NCBI RefSeq assembly: GCF_013167895.1
Contig: NZ_BLWC01000001.1
Coordinates: forward strand, 124,001-188,000
Reading direction: 5' to 3'
Origin: Streptomyces fulvorobeus
Lineage (GTDB): Bacteria > Actinomycetota > Actinomycetes > Streptomycetales > Streptomycetaceae
Length of the DNA: 64,000 nucleotides
The notes under the pieces are model-generated. The model had not been told where the DNA came from, ran no database searches, and saw only the letters and a program-made list of their open reading frames with translations. A program made the position numbers and the translations under genes. Below, piece after piece: positions 33,644 to 41,630 of this stretch (position 1 is the stretch's first letter; each line of letters begins with the position of its first letter).

Positions 33644-34627
33644 TCACCCGGTCACGGCCGCCTCCAGTGCCGTGAGCGCTTCGGCGAGTCCGGTGGGCCG
33701 CAGCAGGCCGGGCACCGCCTTGCCCGCCCAGCCGGGCCCCAGCGTGAGCACGGCCGGATGTCTGCGGGCTCCCCGTACCCCCCACTCCATCGCGGCCACG
33801 TGCTGGGCCAGGGGACGGCTGGCGGTCGTACGGGACTGGGCCCAGAGGCCGACGGCCGCGGGTCCCGTCCTGCGTACCGCCTCGACCACCGCCTCCACCG
33901 GCAGCGCGGCGCCGAACATCCGCACCGGCAGGTCCCGTTCCGCGAGTGCGGCGGCGAGGACCTCCAGGGGAAGGGTGTGGTTCTCGCCCGGCACGCAGGC
34001 CAGCAGCGTCGTGGCGCCCGAGCGCTCCGGCACGGCCGGCGGGGCACACCGGCGCAGGGCGCCGGAAACGTGCCAGGACAGGAAGTGTTCGACTTCCACG
34101 TACCGTTCTCCCGCGCTCTCCCATTTGCGGCCGACCGCCTGGAGGGTCGGCATGATCACCTCGTGCCAGGCGGCCACCAGCCCGTGGTCGGCGATCACGG
34201 TGTCGAGGAGCCGGTCGAGGGCGCAGGCGTCCAGCCGGAGGGCGGCCCGGGCCAGCCCTCTGCACTCCTGGCGCGCGTCGCCCAGCCGCAGACCGGTGCG
34301 GGCGCGGCTGGGCGCCGGCTCGGGCCGTACGCGAGGCTGCGCGGCCGGCCGCGCAGCCGTTGCCGCGTCGGGGTGCTGCTCCGACCTGGCCACCCGGGCG
34401 GCCTCAGCGGGTGGCATACCGGTGGTGGTCAGCGCGCACATCCGCTCCAGCCGGGCGATGTCCTCGGCCGTCCAGCGGCGGTGCTCGCCCCCTGTGCGCA
34501 CCCGAGGGCCGAGCCCGTAGCGGCGGTCCCAGGAGCGGATCGTCGTGGGGGCGACTCCGAGCCGCCTGGCCACCTCGCCGGTCGTGAGGCCGCCGCCCTG
34601 CCGTCCGGTCCCCTCGGAGAGAGTCAC
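33644..34627 (-). CDS. MerR-family regulator with B12-binding domain (LitR/CarH-like)
   Basis: The 327-residue regulator has an N-terminal MerR helix-turn-helix (LTTGEVARRLGVAPTTIRSW, then DRRYGLGPRVRTGGEHRRW), a proline/arginine-rich linker, a four-helix cobalamin cap (WHEVIMPTLQAVGRKW and ERYVEVEHFLSWHVSGAL) and a Rossmann-like B12-binding domain (LLACVPGENHTLPLEVLAAAL). CarH/LitR proteins use adenosylcobalamin to sense light and repress carotenoid or sigma-factor genes in the dark. Here the cap motif is W-x10-EH instead of the usual W-x9-EH, and ExHxLG reads ENHTLP; the axial histidine is kept. The start is GTG 34627. It diverges from an ECF sigma gene, as in Streptomyces lit loci. Confidence 0.88.
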   Translation of the reverse strand: MTLSEGTGRQGGGLTTGEVARRLGVAPTTIRSWDRRYGLGPRVRTGGEHRRWTAEDIARLERMCALTTTGMPPAEAARVARSEQHPDAATAARPAAQPRVRPEPAPSRARTGLRLGDARQECRGLARAALRLDACALDRLLDTVIADHGLVAAWHEVIMPTLQAVGRKWESAGERYVEVEHFLSWHVSGALRRCAPPAVPERSGATTLLACVPGENHTLPLEVLAAALAERDLPVRMFGAALPVEAVVEAVRRTGPAAVGLWAQSRTTASRPLAQHVAAMEWGVRGARRHPAVLTLGPGWAGKAVPGLLRPTGLAEALTALEAAVTG

Positions 34628-34643
34628 CCGTTCACCATACGAC

Positions 34644-34678
34644 GCACAAACGAGGCGTGTTGCTTGCGTCGTTTGTGC
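34644..34678. promoter_or_regulatory. inverted repeat between the MerR regulator and ECF sigma gene
   Basis: GCACAAACGA (34644-34653) and TCGTTTGTGC (34669-34678) are perfect complements separated by 15 bases, in an AT-richer patch of the 145-base divergent region. This is a strong candidate operator for the B12-type MerR regulator, overlapping promoters of both genes. Confidence 0.6.
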
Positions 34679-34772
34679 CTCCAAAACTGGTCGTACCCGT
34701 GCAGGCGGTCGGCGCGGTCGGCAGATGACCCCGGTGGCCCGCGCACTCCGCTCCGGCAGGAGAGACAAGACG

Positions 34773-35432
34773 ATGCACACCATCACCCGCCCCGTGGAGC
34801 AGGCTCTTCCCGCCCAGGACGCGGTGGGCGACCAGGAGATCACCCAGGGCTTTCTGGCCTCGGACGAGCGCGCGTTCGCGGCGGCGTACCGGCGCTGGGG
34901 GCCTCTCGTCCACACCATGGCGAGCCGGTCGCTGGGCGACGCGTACGAGGCCGAGGACGTGACTCAGCAGGTCTTCCTCGCGGCCTGGCGGGGGCGGGCC
35001 GGCTTCCGGCCGGAGCGCGGACCGCTCGGCGCCTGGATCGTCGGTATCACCCGCCTCAAGACCATCGATGCGCTGGCCGCGCGGACCAGGCGCCTGCGGC
35101 TCGTCGACGCGGCGGGTCACCGCCTCGCTCGGTACCCGACGCAGGGGGGCGGCCCGTCGTGCGAGGGCGCTCTGGACCGCGTACTCCTCGTGAACGAGCT
35201 GACCCGGCTGCCGAGCACCCAGCGTGAGGTGCTCCGCATGGCTTTCTACGAGGATCTGACCCATGTGCAGATCGCCGAGCGCACCGGCATACCGCTCGGC
35301 ACGGTCAAGAGCCATGCCCGGCGCGGCCTGCACCGGCTGCGCCACCGCTTCGAGGAGGGCCTCGGTGCCGAAGCCGGGTACGACGGGTCCCGGACGCGGA
35401 CCGCGGGTGGAGCGGCCGTCCCGGCACGGTGA
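34773..35432 (+). CDS. ECF-type RNA polymerase sigma factor
   Basis: The 219-residue protein has sigma region 2 (residues ~30-100: FAAAYRRWGPLVHTMASRSL, EDVTQQVFLAAWRGRAGF) and region 4 (residues ~135-195: TRLPSTQREVLRMAFYEDLT, then IAERTGIPLGTVKSHARRGL). No anti-sigma factor is adjacent. The ATG at 34773 has AGGAGAG ten bases upstream. The divergent B12-type MerR regulator suggests light- or stress-dependent control, with this sigma factor then driving nearby genes such as DUF4383 and the lyase-like gene; that regulon is inference. Confidence 0.92.
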   Translation: MHTITRPVEQALPAQDAVGDQEITQGFLASDERAFAAAYRRWGPLVHTMASRSLGDAYEAEDVTQQVFLAAWRGRAGFRPERGPLGAWIVGITRLKTIDALAARTRRLRLVDAAGHRLARYPTQGGGPSCEGALDRVLLVNELTRLPSTQREVLRMAFYEDLTHVQIAERTGIPLGTVKSHARRGLHRLRHRFEEGLGAEAGYDGSRTRTAGGAAVPAR

Positions 35433-35443
35433 GCGCACGGCGG

Positions 35444-36022
35444 TCACGGCTGTCGGGAGGTCGGCGGAAGCATGACGGGCGCCGGTTCCTGGGCGGGCTG
35501 TCCGGCATCTGCGGCCAGGACCCCTGCCGCCCGTCGGCCGGGCCGCGCGTCACGGTCGGCCTGGTGCGGGTGCCTGCGGCGCCAGTAGGGGTTGTCGTGG
35601 GGAAGTCGGCTCGTGACCCGGCCGTACATGCCGAAGGTGAGGATCACCAGTCCCATCACGAAGCTGAACACCACGTTGGTCATGCCGAAGTCGAGGATGT
35701 TCGCGGGCTTGTCCAGCACGAAGACATGAGCGAAGCCGCTCAGCAGGAAGAGCGCGCCGATGGTCATGTCGAGGCAGGAGGCGAAGTTGCCGCCGATCAC
35801 CGCGCCGGCGATCAGCGCGAGTCCCACGACGGTGGAGATGACGCTGAGGGCGACGTTGGTCGTCATCCCCGCGATGACGTCACCGGATGTGTCGAACGGG
35901 CTCAGCGCGTCGGCGAAGCCGAGACACCCGAAGACGAGCAGGACCACGCCGCAGAAGGCGGCGCCGTAACGGTAGACCCGGGCCAGGTGGTGGTCCACCG
36001 GAAGTTCCTCTTGCAGCTTCAT
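35444..36022 (-). CDS. DUF4383 family membrane protein
   Basis: The 192-residue protein has four hydrophobic helices: YGAAFCGVVLLVFGCLGFADAL, ALSVISTVVGLALIAGAVIGG, LDMTIGALFLLSGFAHVFVL and TNVVFSFVMGLVILTFGMYG, with the family's N-terminal HHLARVYRYGAA and mid-loop NILDFGMTN. Function is unknown; the family is frequent near stress sigma factors in actinobacteria. The C-terminal 40 residues are basic and proline-rich. ATG 36022 follows GAGGAGAACC. It converges on the sigma gene (11 bases apart) and diverges from the lyase-like gene over 88 bases, a promoter region with the short symmetric element at 36056-36075. Confidence 0.87.
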   Translation of the reverse strand: MKLQEELPVDHHLARVYRYGAAFCGVVLLVFGCLGFADALSPFDTSGDVIAGMTTNVALSVISTVVGLALIAGAVIGGNFASCLDMTIGALFLLSGFAHVFVLDKPANILDFGMTNVVFSFVMGLVILTFGMYGRVTSRLPHDNPYWRRRHPHQADRDARPGRRAAGVLAADAGQPAQEPAPVMLPPTSRQP

Positions 36023-36110
36023 GTCATGGGTTCTCCTCGGGTACCCCGCAGGGATGCAATTTTCCTCGGAAATGCGTAGGAATAGGTCACCAACAGATTC
36101 CGGAGCGACC

Positions 36111-37295
36111 ATGCACACCCCCGAGACACCCAACAGTCCGTACGAAGCCCCGGAGGGGTTGTTCGGTCTGGAGGAGATCCGTACGGGACCGGCGGTCCCG
36201 GTGCCGGCCGGGCCGCTGTTCCGGGACTCGCAGGAGGCCCGCCGGCTGCTGTCGGTACAGGAGATCCATGCCGAACCCGGGGCGGCCGCCTCCCTGCGGG
36301 GCAGACAGATCCTCGCGCGCTTCCCGGACGCAGACGTCCTCCCCGTCGACTCCCACTGGCGGATTCCGCAGCTGCACGGCAACAAGGGGAACGCCGAACG
36401 CTGGGTACGGATCAAGAGCACGGTCCTGGTCCTCGGGGAACGCAAGACGCTCACCGTGCGGACCAACGGACGTTCGGCCGACTGGATCGCGCCCGGCGCG
36501 GCCAACGGGTGCGCCATGGCGTGCGCCTACTGCTACGTCCCGCGCCGCAAGGGCTACGCCAACCCCATCACCGTCTTCACCAACATCGAACGCATCATCG
36601 CCCGGCTGACGCGCCACGCCACCGACCTGGGGCCCAAGACCGCCCCCAACCAGTGCGACCCCCTCGCCTGGGTGTACGACATCGGGGAGAACAACGACTG
36701 CTCGGTCGATGCGCTGATCAGCGAGAACACCGCCGATCTGGTCCACGCCTTCACCCGCCTGCCCACCGCCAAGGCGTCGTTCGCGACCAAGTTCGTCAAC
36801 CCCGATCTCCTGCTGCTCGAACCCCGCGGACGGACCAGAATCCGGTTCTCCCTGATGCCGCCGGACGACTCGCGGCTGCTGGACATCCGCACCAGCCCCG
36901 TCGAGCAGCGCATCGCCGCGGCCGGGGACTTCGTGGAAGCGGGGTACGAGGTGCACTTCAACCTCTCCCCCGTCGTCATCCGTCCCGGCTGGGAGCACGA
37001 CTGGGGGCGGCTGCTCCAGCAGATGGACGACGTCCTGCCCCGCGCGGTGAAGGACCAGGCCGCCGCCGAGGTGATCATGCTGACCCACAACCGGGACCTG
37101 CACGAGGTGAACATGGCCTGGCATCCGCGCGCCGAGGACGCCATCTGGCGGCCCGAACTCCAGCAGCGCAAGCGCTCGGAGAACGGCAGCTGGAACGTGC
37201 GGTACCGCGACGGCACCAAGGCGGCGGCGGTGGAGACCGTACGCCGCCTGGTGCGCACCCACGCTCCCTGGCTCCCCATCCGTTACGCGTTCTGA
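36111..37295 (+). CDS. spore photoproduct lyase family radical SAM protein
   Basis: The 394-residue protein has a radical SAM cluster motif in ANGCAMACAYCYVPRRKGYANP (written here in parts: C-x3-C-x2-C), the conserved NPITVFTNIERI, and SPL-type features VYDIGENNDCSVDAL, ATKFVNPDLL, RIRFSLMPPDDSR and FNLSPVVIRPGWEHDW. True SplB repairs the UV-induced 5-thyminyl-5,6-dihydrothymine lesion in Bacillus spores; actinobacterial homologues are annotated as family members with unproven substrates. ATG 36111 is chosen as the start of family similarity. The location beside a LitR-like regulator and ECF sigma factor fits a light/UV response. Confidence 0.87.
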   Translation: MHTPETPNSPYEAPEGLFGLEEIRTGPAVPVPAGPLFRDSQEARRLLSVQEIHAEPGAAASLRGRQILARFPDADVLPVDSHWRIPQLHGNKGNAERWVRIKSTVLVLGERKTLTVRTNGRSADWIAPGAANGCAMACAYCYVPRRKGYANPITVFTNIERIIARLTRHATDLGPKTAPNQCDPLAWVYDIGENNDCSVDALISENTADLVHAFTRLPTAKASFATKFVNPDLLLLEPRGRTRIRFSLMPPDDSRLLDIRTSPVEQRIAAAGDFVEAGYEVHFNLSPVVIRPGWEHDWGRLLQQMDDVLPRAVKDQAAAEVIMLTHNRDLHEVNMAWHPRAEDAIWRPELQQRKRSENGSWNVRYRDGTKAAAVETVRRLVRTHAPWLPIRYAF

Positions 37296-37402
37296 CGCCA
37301 CCGGGCCGCGTACGGCTCCTGGTCCCGTCGTCTGTTGCGGCCGGAGCCGGTCATGACCCTTCACGGACCCATCCGGAGACGCGTCGGTGACGAATCACAG
37401 GC

Positions 37403-37882
37403 ATGAAAGTCATCGTGCCTGTCTGCCCCGTTCTTCCGGCCGCCCGTGGCGGGGCGGAATCGCCGGCCGATGCCGCCGCGGGCGCCCGGGCCGTGATCGG
37501 ACGGCAACTAGCGCGCTGGGGCCTGCGCCATCTCGCCGACGACGCCCTGCTGGTCATGACGGAGCTGCTGACCAACGCCGTGCGTCACGGCAGGCCGCCG
37601 TGGCGCGTAAGCGTCTGGCTCACACTCCAGGAAGGCGGCCGGCGAAGCGTACGGCTCGAAGTGTCCGACGCGGGACCCGGTATCGACGTGGAGCTCGTAC
37701 GGGCTCGCTGGCGCCACCCCTCCGGCTCTCTGACATGCGGCGGGCGCGGCCTGTTCATCGTCGACGTACTCGCTTCGTCCTGGGGCGACGACCGCGACGA
37801 CTGCGGCGTCCGGGGGCACACGATGTGGGCCGAACTGGACGCGGAACCCCGGCTCTCCGGACGCCAGGCAGTCGCCGGCTGA
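37403..37882 (+). CDS. RsbW-like ATP-binding protein (anti-sigma type HATPase)
   Basis: The 159-residue protein is a single HATPase_c domain: N box LLVMTELLTNAVRHGRPP, G1 box VSDAGPGIDVELV, and G2 region GGRGLFIVDVLASSWG. Streptomyces encodes dozens of these serine-kinase-like proteins; some phosphorylate anti-anti-sigma factors, others regulate development. No cognate STAS protein or sigma gene is adjacent, but SpoIIE-type phosphatases such as the one at 46035-48113 are functional opposites. The following stretch 37883-38340 contains no recognisable gene. Confidence 0.88.
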   Translation: MKVIVPVCPVLPAARGGAESPADAAAGARAVIGRQLARWGLRHLADDALLVMTELLTNAVRHGRPPWRVSVWLTLQEGGRRSVRLEVSDAGPGIDVELVRARWRHPSGSLTCGGRGLFIVDVLASSWGDDRDDCGVRGHTMWAELDAEPRLSGRQAVAG

Positions 37883-38340
37883 CCTACCGCGACGGCGAAT
37901 GCGCGAAGACCGATCCGAACGGCTCCGCGCTGCGCATAGGTACCGAACGCTCCGGTGACGGTCCCGGGTCCGGCGGCACCGAGCGGCGGAGGACGCACCG
38001 CGTGTCCTGCACGACGGGCGGAACCGTGTGACGCGTCCCCGGGACTCCTGGGACTTCACCGGGAGGGCGCGGCAGGCGGGTGCGCGGGCCTGCGGCCTCG
38101 CCATGCCGGGTTCGCGGCTCCGCAGGCGTCAGCACGGCCGGTTCGTCCGACACCACTGACATGGTGCGCTCCCCGCTGCGAACGCCGACCGGGGGGCAGC
38201 GGCCCGTCTCGCCGATGGTGGCAGCGACGTAGGGCAGGACGCAGGACCACTCCCGAGGCGCTGCCACTGCGGCTGTGGTCCTGCGCTGACTCCATGGTGC
38301 GGGCGCACCCCCCTTCCACGCGCACGCACCTATAACCCGT

Positions 38341-38369
38341 TTGCAATAGCCCGCGCTCACAATTATTGT
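38341..38369 (+). promoter_or_regulatory. promoter of the MFS exporter with palindrome over the -10
   Basis: TTGCAA (38341-38346), a 17-base spacer and TATTGT (38364-38369) make a sigma-70-like promoter about 42 bases before the exporter start. ACAAT-T-ATTGT (38359-38369) is a perfect palindrome that overlaps the -10, so a repressor bound there would block transcription. The regulator is not next door. Confidence 0.5.
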
Positions 38370-38411
38370 CGACGCCTGTACAGAGCTTCCGCACTTATAA
38401 GGATCGACGTC

Positions 38412-39619
38412 ATGCCCCTCGCACTCCTGGCCCTTGCCATCGGGGCCTTCGGAATCGGGACCACCGAGTTCGTGATCATGGGCCTGCTCCCCGAGGTCTC
38501 CGGAGATTTCGGTGTCTCGGTCCCCACCGCCGGATACCTCGTCACGGGCTACGCCCTCGGCGTCATGTTCGGCGCGCCCCTCATGACCGCCCTCGGCACC
38601 CGGATCACCCGCAAGCGGATGCTCATGCTTCTGATGGGCCTCTTCGTTCTCGGCAACCTGCTGTCAGCCGCGGCTCCGACGTTCGGAGTGATGCTGGCCG
38701 GCCGCGTGGTCGCCTCGCTGGCTCATGGTGCCTTCTTCGGCATCGGTTCCGTCGTCGCGGCCGAGCTCGTGGCCCCGGACAAGAAGGCCGGTGCCATCGC
38801 GACGATGTTCACCGGTCTGACCGTCGCCAACGTCGTCGGAGTCCCGCTGGGCACCTTCGTCGGACAGACCGCCGGATGGCGGATCACCTTCCTCTTCGTG
38901 GCGGCGCTGGGAGTGGCGGGGCTCGCCGGGATCGCCAGGCTGGTGCCGGACCTGCCCAAGCCGGCGGGCGTACGGCTGCGCCAGGAGCTGAGCGCGTTCA
39001 GGAACGTCCAGGTCCTGCTGGCCATGGCGATGACCGTCCTGGGCTTCGGCGGAGTGTTCGCGGCCATCACCTACATCGCCCCGATGATGACGCGCGTCAC
39101 CGGTTACGCCGACTCGTCGGTGACCTGGCTGCTGGTGCTGTTCGGTCTCGGCATGGTCGGGGGAACCTGCTCGGCGGAAGGCTCGCCGACCGCTCGCTCA
39201 TGCCGATGCTCTACACGGCGCTGGGCGGTCTGGCCCTGGTCCTGGCCCTGTTCACCATCGGCGCCCACCACAAGGTGGCCGCGGCGGCAGCGGTCTTCCT
39301 GATCGGCGCCCTCGGCTTCGCCACCGTACCGCCGCTGCAGAAGCGCGTCCTGGACCACGCCCACGGAGCCCCCACCCTGGCCTCGGCCGTGAACATCGGC
39401 GCCTTCAACGCCGGAAACGCCCTGGCCGCCTGGCTCGGTGGCATCGCCATCAGCGGTGGACTCGGCTACACCTCCCCCAACTGGGTCGGCGCGGCCCTGG
39501 CCACCTCGGCCCTCGCCCTCGCCTTCCTCTCCAGCTCGCTGGAGAAGCGGGCGGCGCGGCGCACCCCCTCCCCACAACAGGCCGCCGCGGACACACGGCC
39601 GCCCGTCTCGGTCCCCTGA
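38412..39619 (+). pseudogene. MFS transporter (DHA1 drug-exporter type), frameshifted
   Basis: The gene encodes a ~400-residue 12-helix transporter of the AraJ/chloramphenicol-exporter type: GIGTTEFVIMGLLPEVSGDF in helix 1, GAPLMTALGTRITRKRMLML in loop 2-3, VVASLAHGAFFGIGSVVAAEL, and the second half SLMPMLYTALGGLALVLAL. The frame changes at the GGGGG run 39159-39163; one more G gives LGMVGGNLLGGRLADRS, the expected A-type loop motif. ATG 38412 follows AAGGATCG. It is probably a working gene affected by a contraction error. The adjacent decayed aldo/keto reductase is a common neighbour of this transporter type. Confidence 0.8.
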
Positions 39620-39670
39620 CCTGCACCCCACTCCACGGACCCGCGGAATCACCCCGCGAGGAGAACGGCA

Positions 39671-39800
39671 CGACCACCAGCACGGCACTCGCGGCCGGCT
39701 ACCGCAGCATCGGCACCGCCGCGGTCTAGGGCACGAGCGCGGCGTCGGCCGCGCCCTCGCCGCGTTCGACGCCTCGCTGGACAAGAGCTCACCCTGGGCC
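39671..39800 (+). pseudogene. aldo/keto reductase remnant
   Basis: TTSTALAAGYRSIGTAAV followed, after a TAG that one extra C would turn into TAC-GGG, by GHERGVGRALAA and then FDASLDKSS. These are the N-terminal cofactor/catalytic region pieces of an aldo/keto reductase (DTAxxYGNE..GxALAA ... FDxSLxxLG), but about 28 residues between ALAA and FDASLD are missing and everything after residue ~110 is gone. This is real gene decay and not just a frameshift. Confidence 0.6.
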
Positions 39801-39817
39801 CGCATACCGCGGAGGCG

Positions 39818-40483
39818 TCAGGACAGGCGGGCGCACTGCCGACAGAGTCGCGCCGACCCCGCGATCGCCGCGTGGGAGACGGCCGCGAGCCCGCCCGCGC
39901 ACGCGAGCAGGGGCCAGTTCGTGACCATGGCGGCGGCGGTGGCGAGTGCGAGCGCTGCCACGGCCATGGCGGCGCTGGCGGTCGTGCCGGCCCAGGCGAC
40001 GACGAGCGGCAGCCGCCGAGGCGTCGGCACTCTGCGGGCGGCGGCTCCCGTGGCAGCCAGGGTTCCGGCCGCCAGGAGTGCGGCGACGATCGCGACGCCT
40101 GCCAGGTGGACGGCCAACAGCTGTGCGGCCAAGGGCAGTCGCCAGGTTCCCTCGTGCCCGGCGGAACGGGCCAGGTACCAGCAGGTGATCAGGAACGGGG
40201 CGGTGAGCGCGACGGCACGGGCGGTGTGCCTGGCCTGGCGGACGGTCAGTTCCTGTTGGCAGCTCGGCACGAGTTCGTCCAGCGTCCCGAACTCCCGTAC
40301 CGCTTGCCGGGCGGCGCGTTCGTAGGAGACTTCGTCACCGGCGAGGGCTTCGGCCGTGTCCACGAGGCCGTCGCGCATGTCCTGGACCATTTGGGCCTTG
40401 GCCTTGCCCGGTCCGCGCAGGGCGGCCGCCAAGGCCGCGATGTGGTCCTGGATCGGGTCGGCGTGGCGACCGGTGGCGTTCAT
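39818..40483 (-). CDS. permease-prefix-domain membrane protein
   Basis: The 221-residue protein has an N-terminal cytoplasmic helical domain (residues ~8-80) with DMRDGLVDTAEALAGDEVSYERAARQAVREFGTLDELV, shown here for its D-E-FG pattern typical of permease-prefix/DUF1700-like modules, followed by four hydrophobic helices. Such proteins are almost always paired with a PadR-like repressor, as here: the start overlaps the PadR stop by four bases (ATGA at 40480-40483). Function is unknown. Confidence 0.8.
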   Translation of the reverse strand: MNATGRHADPIQDHIAALAAALRGPGKAKAQMVQDMRDGLVDTAEALAGDEVSYERAARQAVREFGTLDELVPSCQQELTVRQARHTARAVALTAPFLITCWYLARSAGHEGTWRLPLAAQLLAVHLAGVAIVAALLAAGTLAATGAAARRVPTPRRLPLVVAWAGTTASAAMAVAALALATAAAMVTNWPLLACAGGLAAVSHAAIAGSARLCRQCARLS

Positions 40484-40821
40484 GTGGCGAGGCCGGGCGG
40501 TACGGCGGGGTTCAGGACGGAGCCGATCGCCGCCGTGAACTCGCTCCACGCCGAGCGCTCGTCGGCCAGCGTACGCCGTCCGGCTCCGGTGAGTTCGTAG
40601 CACCGCCTGCGCCGCTCCCCGGCCGATTCCCAGCTGCTGCTCAGCAGTCCGATCCGCTCCAGCCGGTTCAGAGCCGGGTAGATGGTGCCCGTGCGCAGTT
40701 CGAGCAGGCCACCGCTGCGGTCCTGGACCGCGGCGATGATCGCGTATCCGTGCAGCGGACCGGATTCGAGCACGGCCAGCAGCAGTCCGTCGAGGTGCCC
40801 TCGCACCGCATCCGCCTTCAT
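40480..40821 (-). CDS. PadR family transcriptional regulator
   Basis: The 113-residue protein is a PadR winged helix: LDGLLLAVLESGPLHGYAII, then LELRTGTIYPALNRLERIGL and the wing RRRCYELTGAGRRTL. PadR proteins are dimeric repressors that respond to small ligands or envelope stress. It is translated with the downstream membrane protein and divergent from a membrane protein gene; a perfect palindrome lies between them. The ribosome site before ATG 40821 is weak. Confidence 0.92.
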   Translation of the reverse strand: MKADAVRGHLDGLLLAVLESGPLHGYAIIAAVQDRSGGLLELRTGTIYPALNRLERIGLLSSSWESAGERRRRCYELTGAGRRTLADERSAWSEFTAAIGSVLNPAVPPGLAT

Positions 40822-40861
40822 GAGCGGACAGCCTACCCAATAGACCGGTAGGCAGTGTATG

Positions 40862-40876
40862 TATTGGCAGCCAATA
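40862..40876. promoter_or_regulatory. PadR operator candidate
   Basis: TATTGGC-A-GCCAATA is a perfect palindrome 41 bases before the PadR start and 34 bases before the divergent membrane gene, in an AT-rich patch (TGTATGTATTGG...CCAATATATG). Its place and symmetry suit autoregulation and joint control of both transcripts. Confidence 0.6.
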
Positions 40877-40909
40877 TATGCGCCCACCTCTCCTCCGGAG
40901 GCATCCGCA

Positions 40910-41443
40910 ATGACCGAACTGCTGCTTTCCGTGCACGTTCTCGCCGCGATCCTCGCCGTCGGGTCGATCACCGTCGCCGCCTCGATGTTCCCCCGCTACG
41001 CACTGCGAGGACTCACGGACCGGGGGCAGGACGTCCGGTCCGCCGGTATCGCCGCACTCCTGCACCGCGTCTGCCGCGCCTACGCGCTCGCCGGGCTCGC
41101 CGTCCCGGTGTTCGGCATCGCCACGGCAGCCCAGCTCGGCGTCCTCACCGATGCCTGGCTGATCACTTCGCTCGCGCTCACCACCATCGCCGCGACCCTG
41201 CTGGCGGCGGTCATCCTGCCCGGCCAGCGGCGCCTGCTCGCCCTGGCCGGAGAAGAGGCCGTACGGACGGAGAGCGCGCAGGGAGCGCCTGCCGGACAGG
41301 CACCCTCCGGGACGGCACCCGCCACGGAGCCGGGGCGAGCCACCGCGATGCGTCTGACCATGCTCACCGGCCTCTTCAACGTCCTCTGGGCGGTCGTCGT
41401 CGTCCTGATGATCGTCCGGCCCGGCTCCACAACCGGAGCATGA
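40910..41443 (+). CDS. integral membrane protein, uncharacterised (DUF2269-like)
   Basis: The 177-residue protein has four hydrophobic helices: LLLSVHVLAAILAVGSITVAAS, YALAGLAVPVFGIATAA, LITSLALTTIAATLLAAVIL and MLTGLFNVLWAVVVVLMIV, with a conserved-looking histidine in helix 1 (VHVLAA). The pattern recalls DUF2269/CopD-like small membrane proteins. ATG 40910 has CCGGAGG upstream. It is divergent from PadR and shares the palindrome, so it is a probable PadR target. Confidence 0.7.
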   Translation: MTELLLSVHVLAAILAVGSITVAASMFPRYALRGLTDRGQDVRSAGIAALLHRVCRAYALAGLAVPVFGIATAAQLGVLTDAWLITSLALTTIAATLLAAVILPGQRRLLALAGEEAVRTESAQGAPAGQAPSGTAPATEPGRATAMRLTMLTGLFNVLWAVVVVLMIVRPGSTTGA

Positions 41444-41524
41444 CCCCGCCCGGCCCTCGTCACGTCAAGACTCGAACGCATCGCAACGTTTGGTAATCGG
41501 CAACGGGCTCCGATGCGCGATCTA

Positions 41525-41577
41525 TTGACACTACGTTTCAGGAGTTTTACGTTCCTTGCCACCTGAGAGCGCTCTCA
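41525..41577 (+). promoter_or_regulatory. GH81 promoter with LacI-type operator
   Basis: TTGACA (41525-41530), a 17-base spacer and TACGTT (41548-41553) form a plausible promoter. TGAGAGCGCTCTCA (41564-41577) is a perfect 14-base palindrome with the CG centre typical of LacI-family operators, placed just past the expected start site, where a repressor would block transcription. The LacI regulator encoded at 44488-45528 is the obvious candidate binder. Confidence 0.75.
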
Positions 41578-41630
41578 AAAGTGCACTCCGTCCTCCCACG
41601 ACTTCCTCCCACGACTTCGAGGTGCTGCTC

